Shown here: one piece after another, positions 24,950 through 33,577 of the stretch
Layout: every line of letters begins with the position of its first letter
How positions within the stretch are numbered: the first letter of the stretch is position 1
Assembly: GCA_025054935.1 (NCBI GenBank)
Contig: JANWZD010000005.1
Coordinates: forward strand, 1-64,000
Length of the DNA: 64,000 nucleotides
Direction of reading: 5' to 3'
From: Dehalococcoidia bacterium
Lineage (GTDB): Bacteria > Chloroflexota > Dehalococcoidia > SpSt-223
The notes under the pieces: model-generated
The model's database searches: none
What the model was told of the DNA's origin: nothing
What the model saw: only the letters and a program-made list of their open reading frames with translations
Made by a program: the position numbers and the translations under genes

Positions 24950-25359
24950 CCCTTCTCCTCCTCTTCGAGCTCTTCGGCCTCGTCGCGGCGGCCCGGCGGG
25001 TGCGGCCGCAGCGACCGCGGTTCGCGGCGGCTCGGCTGACCAAATGTCGGCTCGCCGCGCTGCTTCGCGAGGCGTCGCTCGAGTTGGCGCTCGACATCGC
25101 TCACCGCGAGACGGGTCGCCTTGTCGAGGGTCTCCGCCGACTGATGGCTGACCAGATGCCCGCCGAGCGGCCCGAGACTCACCCGGAGATTCAACTCGAC
25201 GCGGCGCTGCGCCGGATGCTCAGTCACGCTCGCCTCCACGATCGGCTCAGGAAAATGGCGCAGCCGGGCCTCAAGCCCATCAAAGTGGCGGATAAATCGC
25301 TCCTTCTCGGCCTCGCTCATCTTCAGGCCGTTCTGATGCAGAACATAGCGAAGTGTCAT
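24946..25359 (-). CDS. Ribosome hibernation factor (HPF/RaiA-like)
   Basis: A 137-residue S30AE-domain protein that blocks ribosomes in stationary phase or stress. The order of strands and helices (MTLRYVLHQNGLKMSEAEKE, VEASVTEHPAQRRVELNLRV, SAETLDKATRLAVSDVERQL) fits the family. A C-terminal tail of about 35 residues is basic, then ends in an acidic stretch (DEAEELEEEEKG); the long-form dimerisation domain is absent. GAGAGGAG precedes the ATG at 25359. It is convergent with nrdJ and their stop codons overlap by 4 bases, so transcription of one must read into the other unless it stops in the genes. Confidence 0.75.
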   Translation of the reverse strand: MTLRYVLHQNGLKMSEAEKERFIRHFDGLEARLRHFPEPIVEASVTEHPAQRRVELNLRVSLGPLGGHLVSHQSAETLDKATRLAVSDVERQLERRLAKQRGEPTFGQPSRREPRSLRPHPPGRRDEAEELEEEEKG

Positions 25360-26010
25360 GCTGCTGCTCCTCTCTTCGCTGCAGGTTGACAGCCCTCCTC
25401 TTCCGCGCTCGACAGCCGTGCGGCCGCCTCCGGCTCATCTGGCTGCTCAGCAGCCTCGGCGCACGTACCGGCCAGAGACCACCGCAGGTCCTAGCGGTCG
25501 GCTGCGCGCGGAGATGCCTCCTGACCGATGGCCGCCGCGCAGACAAACTCGCCCCGCCCGAAGGCGACAAACGCCTCGCCTGGGCGGGCCGCGCCGCCCG
25601 TACGACACCATTGCGCTCTTCGTCAGAAGCGCCGTTCGGGCTCGCCATACGAGAACGCGCTCAGCCTCCCGCGCCGTCGCCCAACCGTTCCGCGCTCGGA
25701 GACCGGCCGCCGCGAGCAGGGCGCGCGCTGCGGATGGATGCCGCCCGCAACAGTTATACGCCAGTTTCGCTGCGCTGCCCTCCGCGATGAAAGTGCCGTT
25801 CGGCCCGCGTGCGGCAGTTCCTTCCGCATCCCAAGGGTCGGAGCGCGGTTCTTGCCGACAGCGCGCTTTTGGAGGGCGACGCGCTCGGCCGGCAGCAAGG
25901 GCCGGGCAGGATCCCGCGGCCAAGCCGTTTGGCGCGAGCACTCTCGACCGCGCCGCAGGGACAGCGCGCGGTCCGCTTCCGCCTCGCGCCCTCTGCCGCC
26001 GCTCAGCGCG
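25360..26010. other. Long non-coding gap upstream of B12 riboswitch
   Basis: About 650 bases with no gene I can support. Several long frames overlap here but give low-complexity Ala/Arg/Pro translations with no start signal. It may hold the remnants of a lost gene; nothing is recognisable. The promoter of the cobalamin operon lies at its right end. Confidence 0.5.
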
Positions 26011-26039
26011 ATGGACGGCGTGCGCCGCCGCTGATATGA
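26011..26039 (+). promoter_or_regulatory. Promoter of cobalamin operon
   Basis: TGGACG (26011-26016), a 17-base spacer and TATGAT (26034-26039) form a sigma-70-type promoter. Transcription would start near 26046, about 15 bases before the riboswitch aptamer, the usual arrangement. Confidence 0.6.
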
Positions 26040-26059
26040 TTCGCGCGCAATTGAATAGG

Positions 26060-26240
26060 CTCACGGGTTGCCCGCGCGCGCGGGCCGAAGAGGGAAGCCG
26101 GTGCAAATCCGGCGCTGTCCCGCAACTGTAACCGGTGAGTCGGCTGGAGCTTCACCTCGGTGACGCCACTGTCCCCAGCGGGATGGGAAGGCGATCCAGC
26201 GCGGCGCTTGGAGCCGGAAGCCAGGAGACCTGCCCGGGAG
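26060..26240 (+). promoter_or_regulatory. Cobalamin riboswitch
   Basis: The conserved elements of the adenosylcobalamin riboswitch are present in order: GAAGAGGGAAGCCGGTGCAAATC (start near 26087), GGCGCTGTCCCGCAACTGTAACCGGTGA, the GCCACTG B12 box (26164-26170), GGGAAGGCG (26185-26193) and GGAGCCGGAAGCCAGGAGACCTGCC (26210-26233). The paired receptor stem GGGTTGCCCG...CCTGCCCGGG frames it. It lies between the promoter at 26011 and the ribosome binding site at 26263, and should shut off the btuF-cobN operon when cobalamin is plentiful. How it acts (terminator or ribosome site masking) is not clear from the sequence. Confidence 0.93.
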
Positions 26241-26274
26241 CGGAACTCGCCAGCCTTCGCGGAAAGGAGATGGC

Positions 26275-27264
26275 ATGCCCCGACCCCTTGCTTTTCTCGT
26301 TCTTCCCCTGCTCCTTCTCGCTTCCTGCGCCTCGCCCCCGCCGGCTGCTCAGCCCGGCGCGCCGGCCGTTCAGACCGCCGCGCCCGACGCAGGCTGGCCC
26401 CGCCAGATCGACACGCTCACCGGTCCTGCCGTCATTGAGCGGCGCCCTGAGCGCATTCATGCCCTCTCCCTCGGCTACGAGGAGATCCTGCTCGCTCTCG
26501 CCGGCCCTGAGCGCTTCGCCGCCGTCTCGACCTTCGCCGTCGACCCGTCGCTGTCCAACTCCGTCGCTGTCGCCTCGCGCGTTCCGCGCCGCGTCAGCCG
26601 CGACCCGGAGGCGATCATCGCCACCGAAGCCGACCTGATCATCGCCAGCACCACCACCCGCCAAGATCTGCTCGACCGCCTGCGCGCTGCCGGCGTCACC
26701 GTCCTCATCCCGCCCTTCCGGGAGACAGTCGACAACCTTCCTGAGCAGATCCGCTGGCTCGGCCGCGTTGTCGGCGAAGACGCCGCCGCCGAGCGCATGG
26801 TGACCACCCTCCAGGAGCGGCTGGCCCGGGTCGATGCGGTGGTCAGAACGAAGCCGGAGACGGCACGGCCGCGTGTCCTCTTCATCACCAGCGCCGCCTA
26901 CTTCGTCGCCGGTGACGGCGCGCTCCGCAGCGTCCTCCTCCAGCGCGCCGGCGGCCGCAATGCCGCCGCCGAGGCCGGCATCCAAGGCGACAAACAAGTC
27001 GGGCTGGAGTCGATCGTCGCCATCGCCCCGGACGTGATCATCACGGCTGATACCGCCACGGGCGACGTCGCGCGTCAGGTGCGCGAGCAGCCCGCTCTCG
27101 CCGAGGTGCCCGCCGTCAAGAACGGCCGCGTTTTTTCAGTCCTGACGAACCGGGTGTCGGTCCTCTCGCACTACCAAGTGCGCGGCATCGAAGATATCGC
27201 CCGCGCGCTCTACCCCGCTGATTTCGCCGCGGTCACCTTCGCCGATTTCCCTGAGCGCTTCTAA
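26275..27264 (+). CDS. BtuF-like metal/cobalamin-binding lipoprotein
   Basis: A 329-residue periplasmic-binding protein of the class III (BtuF/FhuD/FepB) fold. The N-terminal signal ends in a lipobox with Cys near residue 18 (LLLASCAS), so it is a lipoprotein. Typical pieces are PERIHALSLGYEEILLALAG, PRRVSRDPEAIIATEADLII, GVTVLIPPF and the C-terminal ...VPAVKNGRVFSV. The first gene after the riboswitch, it should bind cobalamin, a corrinoid, or perhaps cobalt/siderophore. AAAGGAGA precedes the ATG. No BtuC permease or BtuD ATPase is adjacent; these must be encoded elsewhere. Followed after 6 bases by a methyltransferase. Confidence 0.85.
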   Translation: MPRPLAFLVLPLLLLASCASPPPAAQPGAPAVQTAAPDAGWPRQIDTLTGPAVIERRPERIHALSLGYEEILLALAGPERFAAVSTFAVDPSLSNSVAVASRVPRRVSRDPEAIIATEADLIIASTTTRQDLLDRLRAAGVTVLIPPFRETVDNLPEQIRWLGRVVGEDAAAERMVTTLQERLARVDAVVRTKPETARPRVLFITSAAYFVAGDGALRSVLLQRAGGRNAAAEAGIQGDKQVGLESIVAIAPDVIITADTATGDVARQVREQPALAEVPAVKNGRVFSVLTNRVSVLSHYQVRGIEDIARALYPADFAAVTFADFPERF

Positions 27265-27270
27265 GACGCC

Positions 27271-28080
27271 GTGCTCGACCCTTTCGCGACGTGGCGGGCG
27301 CTCCAAGCGGCCTCCACCGACCGGACCAGCCGCCTCGATGCGGCAGTCGACCTCGCCTTCTGGGAGACGGTCGCCGAACGGTATGACTGCGAGTCGCTCG
27401 CCTGCCGCGTTCCTGCCGTCGTCGAGCGCGTCCTTGCCCGGATCGGCCGCGGCAAGCGCGTCCTCGACCTCGGCTGCGGCACGGGCAGCTTCGCTCTGCC
27501 GATTGCGGCCGCCGGCAACTGGGTGACTGCGCTCGATTACTCCCCCGCGATGCTTGCCGTCTTTCGGCGCAAGCTGCCGGCAACGGAGGATCGCATCCGC
27601 CTCATCGAGGGGCGGATCGAGGACGCCGACCTCCCCGTCCACGACATCGTCCTCGCTGCCAACTCGCTCTATCGCATCGCTGACATTGAACCGGTGATCG
27701 CCCGGCTGAACGCGCTCGCGGGCGAGCGCGTGATCGTCGTCTGGAGCGTCGGCCGCGCCCCCGCTTGGAAGCAGCATGCCCGCAACCGCATCCGCCCCGG
27801 CCGCTACCAGCCCGGCGTCGACTACATCCATCTCGCCGCCGCGCTCTGGGCCGCCGGCTACGACCCCGCTATCGAGATCGTGACGGTCCCCGTGCGCGAG
27901 TGCTACCCCGACCTTGACAGCGCCGCTCAGGCGCTCATCGACTGGGCGGCGCCCGACCGCGACGAGCTCGCCGCCGCCCGCGCCGTCGCGCGCGAGATCT
28001 TCCATCCCGCCGCTGACGGCCTGATGCGCCCGAGCATCGGATCGATCGCCATTCTCACTTGGACGCCCAGCCATGACTGA
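27271..28080 (+). CDS. SAM-dependent methyltransferase in B12 operon
   Basis: A 269-residue class I methyltransferase with motif I VLDLGCGTGSFALPIA (about 64-79), an acidic second-strand end (ALDYSP) and the C-terminal strand set. It starts with GTG at 27271, 6 bases after btuF, and its end overlaps cobN by 8 bases, so all three are surely co-translated. It is not a classical Cbi/Cob precorrin methyltransferase (those have a different fold). Its substrate is unknown; the riboswitch and neighbours suggest cobalamin or porphyrin-related chemistry. The protein is soluble. Confidence 0.75.
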   Translation: MLDPFATWRALQAASTDRTSRLDAAVDLAFWETVAERYDCESLACRVPAVVERVLARIGRGKRVLDLGCGTGSFALPIAAAGNWVTALDYSPAMLAVFRRKLPATEDRIRLIEGRIEDADLPVHDIVLAANSLYRIADIEPVIARLNALAGERVIVVWSVGRAPAWKQHARNRIRPGRYQPGVDYIHLAAALWAAGYDPAIEIVTVPVRECYPDLDSAAQALIDWAAPDRDELAAARAVAREIFHPAADGLMRPSIGSIAILTWTPSHD

Positions 28081-31000
28081 ACAGCCGCTGACGCCGATCG
28101 CCCGCAACCTCGTCATCCGCGCCGATGGCAAGCAGCTGAACATTGCGCCGAAGACCGGCCAGGTCTTCGTCTGCATGTGGGGCTGCTGCTGCGGCCGTGT
28201 CCAAGACGGCTACGCCGCCGTCCCGCTCGCCGTCTACCAGCGGGAATGGGAACGCCGGCGGATGCGCTTTCGCGTCCACCTCACCGAGTCCGGCTGCCTC
28301 GGTCCCTGTCCGCTCGCCAACGTGGTGCTCGTCATCTTCGACGGCCGCGCCACCTGGTTCCACTCGATCTCGAGCGAGAAGCAGGTCGTCGCCATCTTCG
28401 ACTACCTCGACGCGATGCTCGCCGCCAACGCCTGGCTGCCGCCGCCGCCCGCGCTCGTCGACTACGCCTTCCAAGCCTACGACTGGGAGCTGGCGCGCGC
28501 CCGCGCCCACGGCGACCTGCCGGAGGTGCGCCGCGTTCCGACCGTTCAGCCGGGCATCCTCGTCCTCACTCACGCCGACACCGATATCCTCCTGATCGAG
28601 AAGGCCCGCCCGCGCCTCCCCCGCGACTTCCCGCCGCTGCGCGCGGTCAATCTTCGCGTTCTCCGCACAGCGGCCGACGTCGACGCCTTCGCTGCCGCCG
28701 AGCTTCCGGGCGCCGGGGTCGTCGTCCTCCGTCTCCACGGCGGACGGCCGAGCTTCCTCCACGGCTTCGACCGCCTGCGCCGCCTCTGCGAGCGCCAAGG
28801 CATCCATTTCATCGCCGTCCCCGGCCCCGATGAGCCCGACGCCGAGCTGACGGCCGCCTCGACCGTCCCGCCGGACGTCGTCCACCACGTGTTCTCCTAT
28901 CTCCGGTACGGCGGTCCTCGCAACATCGAGCACCTGCTGCGCTTTCTCGCCGACCATCTCCTCTTCACCGGTTTCGGCTACCAGGCTCCCACCGAAGAGC
29001 CGCGCTCGGGCATCTACCATCGCTCCTCGCCCGAGCCCGGCCAGCCGACCATCGGCATCCTCTTCTACCGGGCGCATCTCCTCGCCGGCAATCTCGACCC
29101 GATCGATGCGCTGATTGCCGCCCTCGAGCGCCGAGGTGCCGGCGTGATCGCCGTCTACGCCTACTCGCTCAAGGAGCTCGACGAGCAGGGGCAGCCACTC
29201 GCCTTCGGCCACCTTGTTGCCGACGGCGCGCCGCTCGTCGACGCCCTCATCGTGACGATGAGCTTCGCGATGGGCAGCGTCAACCCGAGCGGGCCGACGC
29301 TCTCGACCTGGGCGGTCGAGCCCCTCGAGCGGCTCGATGTGCCGATCGTCCAAGCCATCACTGCCGGCATGACGCGCGACGCCTGGGAGGCCTCCACCCG
29401 CGGCCTGACGCCGCTCGACGTGGCGATGAATGTCGCCCTCCCCGAGTTCGACGGCCGCATCATCGGCGCGCCCATCTCGTTCAAGGAGGCGCTAGACGGG
29501 AGCGAGGTCTTCCGCTATGTCGCTGTCCCCGACCGCGTCGAGCGCGTCGCCGGCCTCGCGCTCCGTCTTGCCGCGCTCCGCCGGAAACCGAACGCCGAGA
29601 AGCGCATCGCCTTCGTCCTCACCAACTCGACTCAGAAGGCGGTCAAGGTCGGCAACGCCGTCGGCCTCGATGCCGGCGCCTCCCTCCTTGCAATCCTGCA
29701 GGCAATGCGCGCCGCCGGTTATTGCGTTGAGGGCGTTCCCGACGACCCGGACCAGCTGATGCACGAGCTGATCGACCGCTGCGCCTACGACAGCGAACTG
29801 TTCTCGCCCGATCAGCTCGCCCGCGTCGCCGAGCAGGTTCCCGCCGACCAGTATCGCGCCTGGCTCGCCGACCTGCCGGAGCGGAGCCGGCGCCAGATGA
29901 CCGAGCGCTGGGGACCGCCGCCGGGCGAGGCCTATCTCGCCGGCGACGGCATCGGCGTGCCCGGCCTCCAGTTCGGCAACGTCTTCATCGCCCTCCAGCC
30001 CTCGCGCGGCTACGGCATCGACCCCAGCGCGATCTACCACATCCCTGATCTGCCGCCGCCGCATTACTACCACGCTTTCTACCGCTGGCTGCGCGACAGC
30101 TTTGGCGCCGACGCCATCGTCCATGTCGGCAAGCACGGCACCCTCGAATGGCTTCCAGGCAAAGGCATCGGCCTGAGCGACGCCTGCTTCCCGGATGCCT
30201 TCCTCGACGACCTCCCGCTCGTCTATCCGTTCATCATCAACGACCCGGGCGAAGGAACCCAAGCGAAGCGTCGCGCCCACGCCGTCATTATCGACCACCT
30301 GCCGCCGCCGCTCACCGACGCCGGCGCCTACGGCGAGCTGGCTGAGCTCGCCCAGCTCGTCGACGAGTACTACCAAGTCGAAACCACCGACCCCGCCAAG
30401 CTGCCGCTCCTCCAACACCAGATCTGGCAGCTGATCCAGAAAGCGAAGCTCGATTCGGATGTGCAGACGATCCTGAACTACGACAGCGCCGGCCACGTTC
30501 ATGAATGGGAACCGACGGTCACTGAAGAGGGCACCCCTGTCAGCCTAACCGAGATGCGCGCCAAGGACTTCGCCCACCTGATCGAGAACATCGACGGCTA
30601 TCTCTGCGAGCTGACCGGCGCCCAGATCCGCGGCGGGCTGCACATTCTCGGCCGCGTTCCTGAGGGCGAGCAGCTGATCGACCTCGTCGCCCATCTCGTC
30701 CGCCTGCCGAACCTCGAGGTGCCGAGCCTGCGCGCCGCGGTCGCGAGTGCTCTCGGCTACCGCCTTGAGGAGCTCCTCGAAGCGCCCGGCAAACGGCTGG
30801 CGCGCGCCCGCGCCGGCGCGCCAGCGGCCGCCTCCGACGCCATCGCGGCGATCGACGCCCGCGTCCTCGACCTCCTGCGCGCCCTCGCCGCCGCCGACTG
30901 GCAGGCGGCGGCCATCCCCGCGGTCATCGCCGAGACCCTCGGCAACGGCGCCCCGCCCGAGGTGACGGCGGTGCTTCGCTTTGTCTGCGACGAGCTGATC

Positions 31001-32338
31001 CCCAAGCTGCGCCGCACCGAGGATGAGGTCGCTAACGTCCTGCGCGCGCTCGACGGCCGCTATATCCCCCCGGGGCCAAGCGGCGCCCCCTCGCGCGGAA
31101 TGGCCCACGTTCTGCCGACCGGCCGCAACTTCTACGCCGTCGACCCGCGCACGCTGCCGAGCGTCGCCGCTTGGCAGGTCGGCGAACGGCTCGCCAACGA
31201 ACTGATCGATCGCTACCGCGCCGAGACCGGCAGCTATCCGGAGCAGGTCGGCATCTCGGTCTGGGGCACGACCGCCATGCGCACCCACGGCGACGACATC
31301 GCCCAAGTCTTCGCGCTCCTCGGCGTCCGGCCGCGCTGGCAGGCCGAGAACCGCCGCCTGATCGGGGTCGACCCGATCCCGCTCGAAGAGCTCGGCCGGC
31401 CGCGCATCGATGTCGTGCTGCGCATCTCCGGCTTCTTCCGCGACGCTTTCCCCCACCTCATCAGCCTGATCGACGACGCGATCGCCCTCGTCGCCAGCCT
31501 CGATGAGCCCCTCGATCAGAATTATGTCCGCAAGCACATTCTCGCCGAGGAAGCGCGCCGCCAAGCTGCCGGCGAGCCGCTCGAGCCGGCGCGTTTCCGC
31601 ATCTTCGGCCCCAAGCCCGCGGCCTACGGCGCGGGGCTGCTCCCGCTTATCGAGTCGCGCAACTGGGCGACCGACGACGACCTCGCCGCGGTCTACATCG
31701 AATGGGGCGGCTACGCCTACACCGCCAACTCCTATGGGCTCGACGCGCGCGACGAGCTGCGGCGCGCCCTCGCCGGCGTCCAAGTTGCCGTCATCAATCA
31801 GGACAACCGCGAGACCGACATCTTCGACGCCGACGACTACTTCCAGTGGCACGGCGGGATGGTGGCGGCTATCCGGGCGCTGAGCGGCACCCAGCCGAAA
31901 GCGTATTTCGGCGACAGCCACGACCCGACGCGAGCGCGCGTCCGCGATCTCAAAGAAGAGGCAAAGCGGGTCTTCCGCAGCCGAGTGGTCAACCCGAAAT
32001 GGATCCGCGCCATGGAGCAGCACGGCTTCAAGGGCGCGCTCGAACTCGCCGCCACCGTCGACTATCTCTTCGGCTACGACGCCACCGCCAATGTCATTGA
32101 CGACTGGATGTACGAGCGGCTGACGGCCGCCTACCTGCTCGACCGCGAGACCCGCGCCTTCCTCGAGCGGGCCAACCCCTGGGCGCTCCACGGCATCGCC
32201 GAGCGGCTGCTCGAAGCGGTCCAGCGCGGCCTTTGGGAGCAGCCGAACCCCGACACCCTTGCCGCCCTGCGCGATATCTACCTCGCCGCCGACGCCGCCC
32301 TTGAAGGCCGGACGGAACGCGCCCCCAGCGAGCGATAA
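28073..32338 (+). CDS. cobN: CobN-type cobaltochelatase with N-terminal 2Fe-2S domain
   Basis: A 1421-residue large subunit of class I chelatases (CobN/ChlH/BchH), which binds the tetrapyrrole and inserts the metal. Hallmarks: GKHGTLEWLPGKGIGLSD and HVLPTGRNFYAVDPRTLPS (about residues 685-700 and 1005-1023). Uncommonly, the first 110 residues form a thioredoxin-like 2Fe-2S ferredoxin: C34, C38-C40 (CMWGCCCG) and C75, C79 (GCLGPC), with spacing that fits the C-x3-C...C-x3-C scheme. Context (B12 riboswitch, btuF) favours cobalt over magnesium. The motor subunits are probably the protein at 13742-15694. The ferredoxin-like domain may sense redox or deliver electrons for cobalt reduction, which is inference. 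Confidence 0.9.
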   Translation: MTEQPLTPIARNLVIRADGKQLNIAPKTGQVFVCMWGCCCGRVQDGYAAVPLAVYQREWERRRMRFRVHLTESGCLGPCPLANVVLVIFDGRATWFHSISSEKQVVAIFDYLDAMLAANAWLPPPPALVDYAFQAYDWELARARAHGDLPEVRRVPTVQPGILVLTHADTDILLIEKARPRLPRDFPPLRAVNLRVLRTAADVDAFAAAELPGAGVVVLRLHGGRPSFLHGFDRLRRLCERQGIHFIAVPGPDEPDAELTAASTVPPDVVHHVFSYLRYGGPRNIEHLLRFLADHLLFTGFGYQAPTEEPRSGIYHRSSPEPGQPTIGILFYRAHLLAGNLDPIDALIAALERRGAGVIAVYAYSLKELDEQGQPLAFGHLVADGAPLVDALIVTMSFAMGSVNPSGPTLSTWAVEPLERLDVPIVQAITAGMTRDAWEASTRGLTPLDVAMNVALPEFDGRIIGAPISFKEALDGSEVFRYVAVPDRVERVAGLALRLAALRRKPNAEKRIAFVLTNSTQKAVKVGNAVGLDAGASLLAILQAMRAAGYCVEGVPDDPDQLMHELIDRCAYDSELFSPDQLARVAEQVPADQYRAWLADLPERSRRQMTERWGPPPGEAYLAGDGIGVPGLQFGNVFIALQPSRGYGIDPSAIYHIPDLPPPHYYHAFYRWLRDSFGADAIVHVGKHGTLEWLPGKGIGLSDACFPDAFLDDLPLVYPFIINDPGEGTQAKRRAHAVIIDHLPPPLTDAGAYGELAELAQLVDEYYQVETTDPAKLPLLQHQIWQLIQKAKLDSDVQTILNYDSAGHVHEWEPTVTEEGTPVSLTEMRAKDFAHLIENIDGYLCELTGAQIRGGLHILGRVPEGEQLIDLVAHLVRLPNLEVPSLRAAVASALGYRLEELLEAPGKRLARARAGAPAAASDAIAAIDARVLDLLRALAAADWQAAAIPAVIAETLGNGAPPEVTAVLRFVCDELIPKLRRTEDEVANVLRALDGRYIPPGPSGAPSRGMAHVLPTGRNFYAVDPRTLPSVAAWQVGERLANELIDRYRAETGSYPEQVGISVWGTTAMRTHGDDIAQVFALLGVRPRWQAENRRLIGVDPIPLEELGRPRIDVVLRISGFFRDAFPHLISLIDDAIALVASLDEPLDQNYVRKHILAEEARRQAAGEPLEPARFRIFGPKPAAYGAGLLPLIESRNWATDDDLAAVYIEWGGYAYTANSYGLDARDELRRALAGVQVAVINQDNRETDIFDADDYFQWHGGMVAAIRALSGTQPKAYFGDSHDPTRARVRDLKEEAKRVFRSRVVNPKWIRAMEQHGFKGALELAATVDYLFGYDATANVIDDWMYERLTAAYLLDRETRAFLERANPWALHGIAERLLEAVQRGLWEQPNPDTLAALRDIYLAADAALEGRTERAPSER

Positions 32339-32433
32339 GCGGGCAACGCCGTCCTCTCGGCGGAGGAGGATGGCCGACCGATGCCTCGCTCCCCCAGCAC
32401 GGATGACGAAGCAGAGGGCAGGCGCAGGTCGAG

Positions 32434-32452
32434 GCGCGGCGTCTCGCCGCGC
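32434..32452. terminator. Hairpin between cobN and minus-strand operon
   Basis: GCGCGGCG (32434-32441), TCT loop, CGCCGCGC (32445-32452): a perfect 8-base stem in the gap between the end of cobN and the end of the minus-strand small gene at 32453. Possibly a bidirectional terminator; no T-run. Confidence 0.45.
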
Positions 32453-32672
32453 TCAGACGTTGCGCATATCCGCTTCAAGGTGCTGGTAGACGTAGTCATA
32501 CCATCCCTGGCGGGTCGGCGCTTCCTCGCCGAACAGTTCGACATGGCGGAGGTGAATTCCGTCGACGTACTCCTCAACGTTCTCGTACTTGAGGCGGCCA
32601 GTCGCGATATCCGATCTCGGCCGTTGGGTCGAAGGTGTCCTTGATGCGATCGAGCCACTCGCGGATGCCCAT
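32453..32672 (-). pseudogene. Frameshifted small acidic protein gene
   Basis: Reading from ATG at 32672 (GAGGAG 8 bases upstream) gives MGIREWLDRIKDTFDPTAEI, then the frame is lost; in the next frame the protein continues DIATGRLKYENVEEYVDGIHL through EEAPTRQGWYDYVYQHLEADMRNV and a stop at 32453. A single extra G in GATCGGATATC near 32612 explains it. The intact protein would be 72 residues, acidic and soluble. The good start signal and convincing sequence on both sides argue for a real gene with a recent mutation or a sequencing error. The family is not recognised. It lies just downstream of the methyltransferase gene, which suggests cotranscription. Confidence 0.65.
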
Positions 32673-32677
32673 CGTCG

Positions 32678-33577
32678 TCACTCCTCATGCAGGGCGGCGC
32701 GAGTGTACCTCGCTTGGGCATAGACGGCGATCTCGTCCGGCAGCCGCAGTAGGCGCGACAGCCACTCCACGGCGATCATCAGCGCCCGCCCGGCACGGGA
32801 AGAGGCCACGCTGCGCCCCGGCTCCAGCTTCGCCCGCAGCGCTAGCCGCCGCACGTCAACGATCGGCTGCGGCACGATTGCCAGCACCTCGAACCCGGCA
32901 GCGCGCAGCAGCCGCCGCAGGTCGCGCGGAGCGTAGTGAAACAGGTGCGGCGCCGGGTTGTTCACTTGGAAGAGGGTGAAGAGCGGACCGACGACCCGAC
33001 CGCCGGAGAGGTCGTAGGCAGCGTAGGCGAGCCGGTTGTAGAGGCCGTCGCGGTTGGGGACGGAGAGCGCGAGGAGGCCGCCCAGCCCAAGACGGCGATG
33101 GATCAGCCGCAGGACGCGCCGCGGCGCGGGGAGATGCTCAAAAACATTCCAGAGGGTGATCAGGTCGTAGCGCTCGGGGTCCGCCTCGAGCGCGTCGATC
33201 CCGCCGACGCGGATATCCAGCCCCTGCGCCCGGCCTCGCGCCGCGACCTCTGCTGCCGGCTCCAGCCCCCGCACGCGCCAGCCCGGAGGCGCAGCGCGGA
33301 GAAACCAGCCGAACGATGCCCCAATGTCGAGCGCCGTCCCCGTCGGCCGCCGCGCCGCGATCCAGCGCCAGTTCTCGCGAAAGACGCGCAGCCGAAACGG
33401 CTCGTAATAGGCGAGGTAGTCGTCGAGGTCGAGCGCAGCGTAGTAGTCGCCGCCTTCCGCTGCCGGCGGCAGCGCGTTGAGGTGGAGCCCGCAGCGGCGA
33501 CAGCGCACCACAGTCAAGCGCGGCGTCCGCACCCGCACCGCAAAGCGGTCGCCGCCGCAGACAGGACAGCGCGTCAC
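32678..33577 (-). CDS. SAM methyltransferase with N-terminal zinc-ribbon-like Cys pairs
   Basis: A 299-residue class I methyltransferase of the type used on sugars or lipids in surface glycan pathways. The N-terminus has two Cys pairs (CPVCGG and CRRCG), like the zinc-binding head of some sugar C- or O-methyltransferases. Motif I reads ALDIGASFGWFL and the post-motif segments YDLITLWNVFEHLPAP and PHLFHYAPRDLRRLLRAAGF are typical. The GTG start at 33577 overlaps the stop of the upstream membrane protein (GTGA), so the two are coupled. It may modify the product of that glycosyltransferase-like protein; this is inference. Confidence 0.75.
   Translation of the reverse strand: MTRCPVCGGDRFAVRVRTPRLTVVRCRRCGLHLNALPPAAEGGDYYAALDLDDYLAYYEPFRLRVFRENWRWIAARRPTGTALDIGASFGWFLRAAPPGWRVRGLEPAAEVAARGRAQGLDIRVGGIDALEADPERYDLITLWNVFEHLPAPRRVLRLIHRRLGLGGLLALSVPNRDGLYNRLAYAAYDLSGGRVVGPLFTLFQVNNPAPHLFHYAPRDLRRLLRAAGFEVLAIVPQPIVDVRRLALRAKLEPGRSVASSRAGRALMIAVEWLSRLLRLPDEIAVYAQARYTRAALHEE

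Noticed and set aside
25447-26106. Long minus-strand frame in the gap before the B12 riboswitch
   Set aside because: It runs through the riboswitch in antisense, is low-complexity and lacks a start signal.
26101-26115. tRNA-like T-loop string GTGCAAATCC
   Set aside because: It is part of the conserved cobalamin riboswitch, not a tRNA; no cloverleaf fits.
28055-32191. Long minus-strand frames opposite cobN
   Set aside because: Antisense images of the highly biased cobN coding sequence.
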